A DNA stretch of 64,000 bases from Geodermatophilus obscurus (GTDB taxonomy: Bacteria > Actinomycetota > Actinomycetes > Mycobacteriales > Geodermatophilaceae), in the NCBI RefSeq assembly GCF_900115395.1, contig NZ_FOWE01000001.1:558001-622000 (forward strand), written 5' to 3'. Position 1 is the first letter of the stretch; the number at the start of each line of letters is the position of its first letter. The notes beneath the pieces were generated by a model. It made no database searches. It saw only the letters and a program-made list of their open reading frames with translations, and was not told where the DNA came from. A program made the position numbers and the translations under genes. Positions 11,858 through 19,510 of this stretch are shown piece by piece.

Positions 11858-12637
11858 GTGGGCGCGGCACTGGTCACCGGGGTCAGCAGGCGGGCCGGCA
11901 TCGGCTTCGCCATCGCGCGGCGGCTGATCGATCGCGGCGACCGGGTGGTCGTGCACTCCTGGGCCCCGCACGACGCCGGGCAGCCCTGGGGCGCCGACGA
12001 CCTCGACGCCGTCCTGGCCGCGCTGGGCTCCCCGCCGCACCCCGCCGGTGACCTCGCCGGTCACGTCGCCGGTCACGTCGCCGCCGACCTCGCCGACCCC
12101 GACGCGCCCGCCGCCCTGGTCGCCGCGGCCTGCGAGGCGGCGGGGCCGCTGTCGACCCTCGTGGTCAACCACGCCCGCAGCGCCCTGGGCCGGCTCGAGG
12201 ACGTCACCGCCGACGAGCTGGACCGCTGCCTCGCGGTGAACGCCCGGGCCGCCGTGCTGCTCGTCCAGGCCTTCGCCGCCCGGTACGAGCCGGCGGCCGG
12301 CCCGGGGTCGGTGGTGCTGTTCACCTCCGGCCAGCACCGCGGTCCCATGGCCGGGGAGATCCCCTACGCCCTGAGCAAAGGCGCGGTGCAGCAGGTCACC
12401 GCCACCCTCGCCGACGCCGTCGCCGACCGGGGCATCACGGTCAACTGCGTCAACCCGGGCCCCACCGACACCGGGTGGGCGGATCCCGGCCTCGCCGGGC
12501 AGGTGGCCGCGGCGATGCCCCGCGGCCGGTGGAACACCCCGGACGACGCGGCCGCCGTCGTCGCCTGGCTGACCGGCCCCGACGCCCGCTCGGTCACCGG
12601 CGCCACCGTCGACGCCGAGGGCGGCTTCCGCCGCTGA
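11858..12637 (+). CDS. Short-chain dehydrogenase/reductase
   Basis: A 259-residue NAD(P)-dependent oxidoreductase. The N-terminal nucleotide-binding motif is TGVSRRAGIG (residues 8-17), the active-site Tyr and Lys lie in YALSK (near 169), and the C-terminal GPTDTGW segment is typical. The usual NNAG motif is replaced by VNHAR, as in the oxidoacyl-ACP reductase-like group with TGVSRxxGIG starts. It is directly downstream of pafA and probably co-transcribed. Substrate unknown. Confidence 0.88.
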   Translation: MGAALVTGVSRRAGIGFAIARRLIDRGDRVVVHSWAPHDAGQPWGADDLDAVLAALGSPPHPAGDLAGHVAGHVAADLADPDAPAALVAAACEAAGPLSTLVVNHARSALGRLEDVTADELDRCLAVNARAAVLLVQAFAARYEPAAGPGSVVLFTSGQHRGPMAGEIPYALSKGAVQQVTATLADAVADRGITVNCVNPGPTDTGWADPGLAGQVAAAMPRGRWNTPDDAAAVVAWLTGPDARSVTGATVDAEGGFRR

Positions 12638-12655
12638 GCCCGGGGCGGGCGGTGG

Positions 12656-13765
12656 TCAGACCTCCTCGGGCAGCGGCACCCGCAACGCGGCGTAGCGGCC
12701 GGCGGCCGCGGCGGCCAGGAAGTAGGCGCGCTCCTCGGGCCAGCCGCGGCCCATCGTCGACAGCGTCACCGGCGACAGCTGCAGCGCCTCGTCCAGCCCG
12801 TCGACGTCGACCCACACCACCCGGTTGCGCTCGGGCTGCCCGGCGAGGTCCTCCTCGACCTGCTGGCCGAGCTCGGAGCCCAGCCCGCGCGGGGCGATGA
12901 GCGTCACCCCGGCCAGCGCCACCCGCCCGAAGGCGGTCAGCGAGTGGTGGGAGACGCCGCGGTGGCGCGGCCGCGGGTCGGCGTCGGAGATCCGCAGCGC
13001 GCCGATCGGCTCCCCGCCCAGCACGCTGACGGCGTTGCACGCCTCCCCGGCCGCCACGCCGGAGAACCCCCACGGGGTGCCGGTGCCGAGGTTGCCCGGG
13101 CCCTGGGTGACCACCGTGACGTCGGCGCCGAGCACGTGCTTGGCCGCGAGCAGCCCGGTGTGCAGGGTGACCGCCTCCAGGTCCCCGCCGAAGGCCTGCC
13201 CGACGGTGACCACCCCGGTCAGCGACGGCGCCAGGGTGTGCAGCGTCCGGGAGAACCCGGCGACCAGCGCGCCGCCGTCGGTCATGACGTAGGCGACCTT
13301 GAGGTCGGGGTCGGTGGCGAACACCCCGATGAGCGCGGCCGGCAGCGCCGAGTGCAGGTCGGCGACGACGACCGGCATGCCGCCGAGGTCCTCCGCCTCG
13401 GCGATGGCGGCGTGGTGCTCGGTGTCCTGCTCGTCGACGCCCTGCACGCTCACCTGCAGCGGCGTGTACCGGGCCTTGACCAGGTGGCCGGGGCCGGTGG
13501 GGTCCGGCGGCAGCCGGTCGGGGACGGCGACGACGAGCGCGTAGCCGCCGGTGCCCAGCCGCTGCGCCCACGCGGTGGTGTTGAGCAGCACGTCGTCGCC
13601 GACCTCGGGGACGCCGACCAGCGACGGGTGGGCCAGCGAGCGCACCTCGCCGTCGCCGGGCACCTCGACGGTGAGCTCGAGTGCGTCGCGCCAGCTCCGC
13701 CCGGTCGCGGTGACCGTGCCCCGCCGCCAGCGGATCCGTTGCGGAACAGTCCGTTTCTCCCCCAC
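12656..13765 (-). CDS. DUF3866-family protein
   Basis: A 369-residue conserved actinobacterial protein, recognised as DUF3866. It begins with a small beta domain (RGTVTATGRSW), then an alpha/beta region with repeated Gly-rich loops (GQAFGGDLEAVTL, TQGPGNLGTGTPWGFSG) and a late YFLAAAAAGRYAA helix. There are no membrane segments. GTG 13765 is 7 nt after a TAGCCT -10 element, so it should be leaderless. It is divergent from pafB and convergent with the SDR gene. Its function is not known; the family is often found in this neighbourhood. Confidence 0.8.
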   Translation of the reverse strand: MGEKRTVPQRIRWRRGTVTATGRSWRDALELTVEVPGDGEVRSLAHPSLVGVPEVGDDVLLNTTAWAQRLGTGGYALVVAVPDRLPPDPTGPGHLVKARYTPLQVSVQGVDEQDTEHHAAIAEAEDLGGMPVVVADLHSALPAALIGVFATDPDLKVAYVMTDGGALVAGFSRTLHTLAPSLTGVVTVGQAFGGDLEAVTLHTGLLAAKHVLGADVTVVTQGPGNLGTGTPWGFSGVAAGEACNAVSVLGGEPIGALRISDADPRPRHRGVSHHSLTAFGRVALAGVTLIAPRGLGSELGQQVEEDLAGQPERNRVVWVDVDGLDEALQLSPVTLSTMGRGWPEERAYFLAAAAAGRYAALRVPLPEEV

Positions 13766-13772
13766 GAGGGCG

Positions 13773-13778
13773 AGGCTA
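13773..13778 (-). promoter_or_regulatory. Leaderless -10 element for the DUF3866 gene
   Basis: TAGCCT on the - strand, 7 nt before GTG 13765. Confidence 0.55.
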
Positions 13779-13831
13779 GCCAGGGACCGAGCGGTCCGCG
13801 GCCCGGGCCGGTGCTGCCGGCCCGTTCTGAC

Positions 13832-13837
13832 TAGCCT
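13832..13837 (+). promoter_or_regulatory. Leaderless -10 element for pafBC
   Basis: TAGCCT. GTG 13844 lies 6 nt downstream, whereas GTG 13838 would abut the element, so 13844 is preferred as the pafB start. Confidence 0.6.
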
Positions 13838-13843
13838 GTGCGC

Positions 13844-14830
13844 GTGTCGGCGAAGCGGGCGGAGCGACTGGTGAACCTGGTCATCGCCCTGCTCGGCACC
13901 CGGCAGTTCGTGACAGCGGCCCGGATCCGGTCGATCGTGCCCGGGTACGAGCCCGACGACGGCACCGCGCGGGCCGACGAGGCCTTCAAGCGCATGTTCG
14001 AGCGGGACAAGGCCGAGCTGCGGGAGATGGGCGTCCCGCTGGAGACCGGCCGCACCAGCGTCTTCGACACCGAGGACGGCTACCGCATCGCCCGCGCCGA
14101 CTACGAGCTGCCCGAGATCACCCTGACCGGCGAGGAGGCCGCTGCCGTCGGCCTGGCGCTGCGGCTGTGGGAGTCCGCCCAGCTCGCCGGTGCCGCGCAC
14201 AGCGCGCTGCTGAAGCTGCGCGCCGCCGGCGTCGACGTCGACCCGGGCCGCACGCTGCCCATCCAGCCCCGGCTGGACTCCGACGAGCCGGCGTTCGAGC
14301 CCTGCTACGCCGCCGCCCGCGACCGCCGCGTGCTGACCTTCGACTACCGCCGTCCCGACGAGGCCACCCCGGCCCGTCGCCGCGTGCAGCCGTGGGGCGT
14401 GGTCGCCTGGCACGGCCGCTGGTACCTCGCCGGCCTCGACCTCGACCGGCGGGCCCCGCGGGTGTTCCGGCTGTCGCGGGTCGTCGGCACGCCGCGCGCC
14501 AGCGGGCCGGAGAACGCCTTCGAGCCGCCGCCCGACGTCGACCTCGCCGGGCTGGTCGCCGGGGCCTTCGGCGGCGGGGGAGAGGAGCAGCTGGTGGTCG
14601 TGCGCGCCCGGCCGGGCAGCGCGGTCGGTCTGCGCCGCTGGGCCCAGCCGCTCGGTGCCGGAGCCGACGGGGAGGACCGCCTGCAGCTGCGCACCACCGA
14701 GCCGTGGCGGCTGGCCGACCAGCTGGCCGCCTACGGGCCCGACGTCGTCGTGGAGTCGCCCGCGCACGTGCGGGAGGCCGTCGTCGAGCGGCTGCGCCGG
14801 CTCGCGGGGACGACGGGGGAGGCCCGGTGA
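13844..14830 (+). CDS. pafB: DNA-damage response regulator PafB (WYL domain)
   Basis: With PafC it forms the transcription activator of the LexA-independent DNA-damage response in actinobacteria. It has 328 residues: an N-terminal winged helix (KRAERLVNLVIALLGTRQFV), a central WYL domain with HGRWYLAGLDLDR near residue 190, and the C-terminal WCX domain. The usual start two codons upstream (GTG 13838) is also possible. The stop overlaps the pafC start by 4 nt. Cluster linkage with pafA is conserved, although the regulator does not act in pupylation itself. Confidence 0.93.
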   Translation: MSAKRAERLVNLVIALLGTRQFVTAARIRSIVPGYEPDDGTARADEAFKRMFERDKAELREMGVPLETGRTSVFDTEDGYRIARADYELPEITLTGEEAAAVGLALRLWESAQLAGAAHSALLKLRAAGVDVDPGRTLPIQPRLDSDEPAFEPCYAAARDRRVLTFDYRRPDEATPARRRVQPWGVVAWHGRWYLAGLDLDRRAPRVFRLSRVVGTPRASGPENAFEPPPDVDLAGLVAGAFGGGGEEQLVVVRARPGSAVGLRRWAQPLGAGADGEDRLQLRTTEPWRLADQLAAYGPDVVVESPAHVREAVVERLRRLAGTTGEAR

Positions 14831-15807
14831 CCAGCCCGGCCACCTCCGAGCGGATGACGCGGCTGCTCTCCCTCGTGCCCTACCTGACCGCCCGGCCCGA
14901 GGGCGTGCCGCTGGGGGAGGTGGCGCGCGACTTCGGCGTCCCCGAGCGGCAGCTGCGCCGCGACCTCGAGCTGCTGTGGATGTGCGGGCTGCCCGGCTAC
15001 GGCCCCGGCGACCTCATCGACCTCGCCTTCGAGGGCGACCGGGTGCGCGTCACCTTCACCGCCGGCATGGTGCGCCCGCTGCGGCTGACCACCGACGAGG
15101 CCGTGGCGCTGCTCGTCGCGCTGCGCACCCTGCTGGACCTGCCGGGCCTCGCCGAGCAGGACGCGGTCAGCCGGGCGCTGGCCAAGGTCTCGGCCGCCGC
15201 CGGGCACGCCGCCGAGGGGGTCACCCCCGTGGCGCTGTCGGTCGACGCCCGCGAGCAGGCCCTCGCCGTGGTCCGGGAGGGGCTGGAGCGGGGGCGGGCG
15301 CTGCACCTGCACTACTACGTGCCCACCCGCGACGAGCGCACCGAGCGCACGGTCGACCCGATGCGGCTGCACCTGGTCGACGGCCGCTGGTACCTGGAGG
15401 CGTGGTCGCGGGAGGTCGCCGGGGTGCGCCTGTTCCGCCTCGACCGCATCGACGACGTCCGGGTGCTCGACGAGCCGGCCGCCCCGCCGCCGCAGGCCGC
15501 CCCGCGGGACGTGGCGTCCGGGGTCTACCGGCCCGCGCCCGACGCCCCGGTGGTCCGGCTGCGGCTGGCGCGCACCGCCCGCTGGGTGGCCGAGTACTAC
15601 CCGGTGGAGGACGTCCGCGAGGTCGACGACCCGCCGGGCGGCCTGGCCGTGGCGCTGCGCACCGCCGACCTGGCCTGGGCGCGCCGGCTGGTGGCCTCCC
15701 TCGGCGGGGCGGCCACCGTCGACGAGCCGGCGGAGGTGGCGCAGGCCGTGGTCGCCGACGCCCGCGCCGCGCTGGCCCGCTACGGCGTGCCGGTCCCCGG
15801 GGCCTAG
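14827..15807 (+). CDS. pafC: DNA-damage response regulator PafC (WYL domain)
   Basis: Partner of PafB, 326 residues. An N-terminal winged-helix domain (TRLLSLVPYLTARPEG) carries a short insert around WMCGLPGY, followed by the WYL domain with DGRWYLEAWSR near residue 195 and a C-terminal WCX domain. Start GTG 14827 overlaps the pafB stop (GTGA), so the two are translationally coupled, as fits an obligate pair. Confidence 0.93.
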   Translation: MTSPATSERMTRLLSLVPYLTARPEGVPLGEVARDFGVPERQLRRDLELLWMCGLPGYGPGDLIDLAFEGDRVRVTFTAGMVRPLRLTTDEAVALLVALRTLLDLPGLAEQDAVSRALAKVSAAAGHAAEGVTPVALSVDAREQALAVVREGLERGRALHLHYYVPTRDERTERTVDPMRLHLVDGRWYLEAWSREVAGVRLFRLDRIDDVRVLDEPAAPPPQAAPRDVASGVYRPAPDAPVVRLRLARTARWVAEYYPVEDVREVDDPPGGLAVALRTADLAWARRLVASLGGAATVDEPAEVAQAVVADARAALARYGVPVPGA

Positions 15808-15817
15808 GGTCGTCGTC

Positions 15818-16024
15818 GTGCTGTGGGTCGTCTGGATCGCCGTCGTCGTGCTGTCGCTGGTGGTGCTGGGCGTGATCGGGTACGGCCTGCTCGGCGCGTT
15901 CGGGCGCCTGGCGCGGGAGCTGCAGGCCGCCGAGCGGGACGTGCGGCCGGTGCTCGAGCAGGCGCAGGGCGCCGCCGCGCGGGCGGCCGCGCTACAGGGC
16001 GAACGCCGGGCGAACGACGCCTGA
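15818..16024 (+). CDS. Small single-pass membrane protein
   Basis: A 68-residue protein with one N-terminal membrane helix (WVVWIAVVVLSLVVLGVIGY) and a charged amphipathic tail that could form a coiled coil (RELQAAERDVRPVLEQAQ). It lies between pafC and tatA. Small hypothetical proteins are common there, but I do not recognise a named family. Confidence 0.65.
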   Translation: MLWVVWIAVVVLSLVVLGVIGYGLLGAFGRLARELQAAERDVRPVLEQAQGAAARAAALQGERRANDA

Positions 16025-16121
16025 ACGCGGCCGAGACGTCCGTCCGGGGCCCCGGCTACGAACACCGGGCGGCGTAGCATCGCCGCAGGCCGCGCAACCG
16101 GCCACTCGACCTGGAGGACGC

Positions 16122-16418
16122 ATGAACCTCGGCCCGCTGGAGATCGGCCTGATCATCCTGGCCGTCCTGCTGCTGTTCGGCTACAAGAAGCTGCCCGACG
16201 CCTCGCGCTCGCTCGGCCGCTCGCTGCGCATCTTCAAGGGCGAGATGAAGGGCATGAAGGACGACGACTCCCGTGTCGCCTCCGCCCCGCCGGTGCCGCT
16301 GGAGGCCGCCGACCGTGACCGGCGGGCGCAGCTGGAGGCCGAGGCGGCCGCCGCCGAGGCCCGCGCCGCGGAGCTGCGGGCCCGCGCCACGCAGCCGGGC
16401 GTCGTCGACCCCCGCTGA
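16122..16418 (+). CDS. tatA: Sec-independent translocase subunit TatA
   Basis: Pore-forming subunit of the twin-arginine export system, 98 residues. It has a short N-terminal membrane helix (GPLEIGLIILAVLLLFGYKKLP), the hinge Gly and the amphipathic helix RSLGRSLRIFKGEMKGM, then a charged Ala/Glu-rich tail. The ribosome site is GGAGG, 8 nt before ATG. A TAGCAT element near 16075 may be its -10. tatC follows within 20 nt. The pair tatA-tatC after pafBC is the standard actinobacterial order. Confidence 0.95.
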   Translation: MNLGPLEIGLIILAVLLLFGYKKLPDASRSLGRSLRIFKGEMKGMKDDDSRVASAPPVPLEAADRDRRAQLEAEAAAAEARAAELRARATQPGVVDPR

Positions 16419-16437
16419 GCACCCCCGGAGCAGCGAC

Positions 16438-17382
16438 GTGAGCGGGTCGCCCGTCCGGCTGCCGCGCCTGCGGCGCCGCCGACCGCCCCGGGACACCGAG
16501 GCGACGATGACGCTCGTCGCCCACCTCACCGAGCTCCGCAACCGCATCGCCAAGGCGCTGCTGGCGCTCGGGCTGGGCACGATCGCCGGCTTCCTCTGGT
16601 ACGACCACGGGCTGCTGACCTTCCTCAGCGAGCCCTACTGCTCGCTGCCGGCCGAGCTCCGCTTCCAGGGAGACGACAACTGCCGCCTGGTGGTCCTCGA
16701 CGTCTTCGGCGGCGTGCTGCTGCGCCTGAAGATCGGTCTGATCGCCGGTGCGGTGCTCTCTTCGCCGTTCTGGCTCTGGCAGCTGTGGGCGTTCATCACC
16801 CCCGGCCTCAAGCGCAACGAGAAGCGGTACGCGGTCACCTTCGTCGCCGCCTCGACGTCGCTGTTCGCCCTCGGCGCGGTGCTCGCCTACGTCACCCTCT
16901 ACAAGGGGCTGGAGCTGCTGCTCGGGCTCGCCGGTGACGAGGTGGCCTTCCAGCTGACGGCGCCGGACTACCTGGGCTTCGTCATCAGCCTGCTGATCGC
17001 CTTCGGCCTGTCCTTCGAGCTGCCGCTGATCGCGGTGGCGCTCAACCTGGTCGGCGTCCTGTCCCACGCGGCGCTGTCGAAGAGCCGGCGGTGGATCTTC
17101 TTCCTCACCATCGTCTTCGCCGCGTTCGTCACGCCCACCCAGGACCCCTTCACCATGCTGGCCATGGCGCTGCCGATGGTGGTGCTGTTCGAGCTGGCCA
17201 TCCAGGTCGCCCGCGTCGTCGACCGGCGGCGGGCCAAGCGGGACGCCCTCGAGCACTTCCACGGCCTCTCCGACGACGAGGCCTCCCCGCTCGACGCCGG
17301 CCCGTCGGCCGTCGACACCGCCCCCACCCCGCCGGGCGCACTGCTCGCCGAGGACCCCGCGCCGGCCGACCGCGCCCGCTGA
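16438..17382 (+). CDS. tatC: Sec-independent translocase subunit TatC
   Basis: Signal-peptide receptor of the Tat system, 314 residues with six membrane helices. The N-terminal signature MTLVAHLTELRNRIAKALLAL occupies residues 24-44, and the family motif FxxFxxPGL is seen as WAFITPGLKRNEK. The first 23 residues are Arg-rich; ATG 16507 inside the signature is an alternative start, but GTG 16438 has a better spacing from tatA. The C-terminal tail is extended and Ala/Pro-rich. Confidence 0.95.
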   Translation: MSGSPVRLPRLRRRRPPRDTEATMTLVAHLTELRNRIAKALLALGLGTIAGFLWYDHGLLTFLSEPYCSLPAELRFQGDDNCRLVVLDVFGGVLLRLKIGLIAGAVLSSPFWLWQLWAFITPGLKRNEKRYAVTFVAASTSLFALGAVLAYVTLYKGLELLLGLAGDEVAFQLTAPDYLGFVISLLIAFGLSFELPLIAVALNLVGVLSHAALSKSRRWIFFLTIVFAAFVTPTQDPFTMLAMALPMVVLFELAIQVARVVDRRRAKRDALEHFHGLSDDEASPLDAGPSAVDTAPTPPGALLAEDPAPADRAR

Positions 17383-17393
17383 GGCGGTCCGGC

Positions 17394-18224
17394 TCAGGCC
17401 GGGCGGGCCGCGGCCAGCGCCAGCCCGCGGCCGAAGTGCGGGTTGCTGGTGCTGACGGCGTCGGCGAGCGGGTGCAGGCCCAGCGGGGCGTACGTGCCGG
17501 CGTCGTGCGGGAAGACCAGCAGGGCGTACCCGTCGCCCTCGGCCACGGGGATGACGCCGCGGTTGACCGTGCCGAAGCCCGCGCCCGGCAGCAGCCGGTA
17601 GCGGCGGGAGACGTAGGCCTCGTCGGCGGGGACGTCGACCGTGTCGCCCGACCAGGGGCGGGACAGCCGCCCGCGCCGGCCGGTGGCGTCGACCACCAGC
17701 CCGGCGGGGAGGACGGCGCCGTCGTCGAGGCGCACGCCGGTCACCGCACCGCCCCCCGCCTCGACCGCGCGGACGGCGGCGTGCCGCAGGTCCACGGTCG
17801 GCTCGGCCTCCACCGCGGCGCGCAGCACCAACTCTAGCGCGCTCCGCCGGCACCACAGCGACGCCAGCCCGTCGGGCAGCGTCACCGGGCGGGCCCCCTG
17901 CGCCGTCAGCTCCGCGACGACGTCGGGCAGCGCCGCCGAGAGCTCGGCGTACAGGCGGGCCAGCAGGGAGTGCGGCTGGTGGAACTGTGCGACTCCGCGC
18001 CGCTTCCAGGCCGCGGCACCGTCCACCGCGTCCGGCCGCGGCGCGGCGTCCCGGTCGAGCAGCTGGACGCGGTGACCCTGACGGGCCAGTGCGAGAGCCG
18101 CGGTCAGTCCCGCGACACCGGCTCCGGCGATGACGACCTGCCCGGTCCCCTCCGATCGCTCGCGGGGACCCGGCCCGGCCTGGCGGTGCGGGTCCCCCCT
18201 GGACGGCGCCGCGCCATCATGCAC
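17394..18224 (-). pseudogene. FAD-dependent oxidoreductase, internally deleted and truncated
   Basis: The N-terminal half is a normal FAD-binding oxidoreductase: dinucleotide motif VVIAGAGVAGLTAALALARQ, then RSALELVLRAA and VVDATGRRGRLSRPW. The sequence then runs from the LLVFPHDAGTY segment straight into a segment like the late DAVSTSNPHFGRGLALA motif, skipping the 100 or so residues normally between, and it ends 8 residues after that motif, 11 bp from tatC. At 276 residues it is much shorter than the 400-plus expected, so I treat it as an in-frame deletion remnant that may still be translated. The start is uncertain; ATG 18224 leaves a 30-residue non-homologous leader. Confidence 0.7.
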
Positions 18225-18250
18225 CCCGGCGGGCGGGCCGGGGCCGTTCC

Positions 18251-18266
18251 GTCACCACACGGTGAC
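18251..18266. promoter_or_regulatory. Inverted repeat, possible operator
   Basis: GTCACC-ACAC-GGTGAC, perfect 6-bp arms with a 4-nt centre, in the divergent spacer between the FAD remnant and the lipid kinase gene. The regulator is unknown. Confidence 0.4.
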
Positions 18267-18374
18267 CTGCGCTCCCACCTGCACTCCAACCCGGGCCACG
18301 CCCTCGAGGACGCCTCGGCGAGGCCCGCGCGGGGCGGCCGTAGGGTGACCCGCGCCGTCGAGGGAGGTAGCCCG

Positions 18375-19298
18375 GTGACCACCGACACCGACACCGACAC
18401 CGACGTGGCCGTCCTGGTCAGCTCGGCCGCCGGGCGGGGCCGGGCCCGCGCTGCCTCCGGTGCCGTCCTCGACGCGCTGCGCCGCGGCGGGCTCACCCCT
18501 CGCGTGCTGCCCGCGGCCACCCGGGCGGCCGCCGAGCGGGCCGCCGCCGGCGCCGTCGCCGCGGGCACCCGGGCCGTGGTCGCCGTCGGCGGGGACGGCG
18601 CCGCGCACGCCGCCCTGCAGGCCGTGGCCGGCACCGGCACCCCGCTGGCCGTCGTCCCGGCCGGCACCGGCAACGACCTCGCGCTGGCCCTCGGCGTGCC
18701 GCCGGAGCCGGTGGCCGCCGCGACCGCCGCCGCGGCCGACCTGCGGGAGGGCACCGGGCGCACGGTGGACGCCGCCCGCACCGCCGGGCGCTGGTGGGCC
18801 ACCGTGCTGTGCTGCGGTTTCGACTCCGCGGTGACCGACCGCGCCAACCGGCTGCGCTGGCCGCGCGGTCCTCGCCGCTACGACGTCGCGATCCTGGCCG
18901 AGCTGGCCCGCATGCGGCCCCGCGAGGTCGTGCTGACCCTCGACGGGCAGGCGTCGACGCTGCCGGTGACGCTGGTCGCCGTCGGCAACACGCCCTGGTA
19001 CGGCGGCGGGATGCGGGTGTGCCCGGCCGCCGACCCCGCCGACGGCCTGCTCGACGTCACCGTCGTCGGGCCGGTCTCGCGCCGTGAGCTGGTGCGCACC
19101 CGCCCGCGGCTCACCGACGGCACGCACGTCGACCACCCCGCCGTCACGGAGCACCGGGCGGCGCGGGTGGAGCTCGCCGGCGCGGACCTGACCACCTACG
19201 CCGACGGCGAGTTCGTCGCCGCGCTGCCGGTGTGCGCCGAGGCGGTGCCCGGCGCGCTGCGGGTGGTGGGCAGTGGCCGCCCCGCGATGATCAGGTGA
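18375..19298 (+). CDS. Diacylglycerol kinase-family lipid kinase
   Basis: A 307-residue soluble lipid kinase of the DagK/YegS fold. It has the glycine-rich GGDGAAHAAL nucleotide motif (near residue 75) and the AVVPAGTGNDLALAL motif (near 95), and ends with the expected beta-domain (TTYADGEFVAALPVCAEAVPGALRV, the DGE motif). It phosphorylates diacylglycerol or a related lipid. Start GTG 18375 has a GGGAGG ribosome site. The position between tatC and helY is conserved in other actinobacteria. A palindrome covers its stop codon. Confidence 0.9.
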   Translation: MTTDTDTDTDVAVLVSSAAGRGRARAASGAVLDALRRGGLTPRVLPAATRAAAERAAAGAVAAGTRAVVAVGGDGAAHAALQAVAGTGTPLAVVPAGTGNDLALALGVPPEPVAAATAAAADLREGTGRTVDAARTAGRWWATVLCCGFDSAVTDRANRLRWPRGPRRYDVAILAELARMRPREVVLTLDGQASTLPVTLVAVGNTPWYGGGMRVCPAADPADGLLDVTVVGPVSRRELVRTRPRLTDGTHVDHPAVTEHRAARVELAGADLTTYADGEFVAALPVCAEAVPGALRVVGSGRPAMIR

Positions 19299-19305
19299 CC
19301 TGATC
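19289..19305. promoter_or_regulatory. Palindrome over the kinase stop codon
   Basis: GATCAGGT-g-ACCTGATC, 8-bp perfect arms around one base, overlapping TGA 19296-19298. It could be an operator or part of a transcription end signal. Confidence 0.4.
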
Positions 19306-19309
19306 GTGC

Positions 19310-19347
19310 TGCGTCCTGGCTCATCGTCGACCGCGAGCCAGGACGCA
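19310..19347. terminator. 13-bp hairpin after the lipid kinase gene
   Basis: TGCGTCCTGGCTC and GAGCCAGGACGCA form a perfect stem with a 12-nt loop. A third partial copy, GAGCCAGGACG, follows at 19355-19365, which is unusual for a plain terminator. Confidence 0.5.
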
Positions 19348-19395
19348 CGGAGGTGAGCCAGGACGGCGGCGAGGTGTCGGGCACCTCCGATGCGA

Positions 19396-19411
19396 CCGTT
19401 ATCCCCAACTG
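19396..19411 (-). repeat. Dispersed intergenic repeat, copy 2
   Basis: CCGTTATCCCCAACTG. The sequence ATAACGG occurs again 18 nt away (19421-19427), so here the repeat can form a CCGTTAT/ATAACGG hairpin. Confidence 0.85.
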
Positions 19412-19510
19412 TCGAGCAAAATAACGGCAGACGAGCAGGACCCGGTGACCACCGGCCCGGTGACCGGGTGCTCCCGAGCCGGGCCGGGGTACAGCGCCTA
19501 ACGTGGGGGC

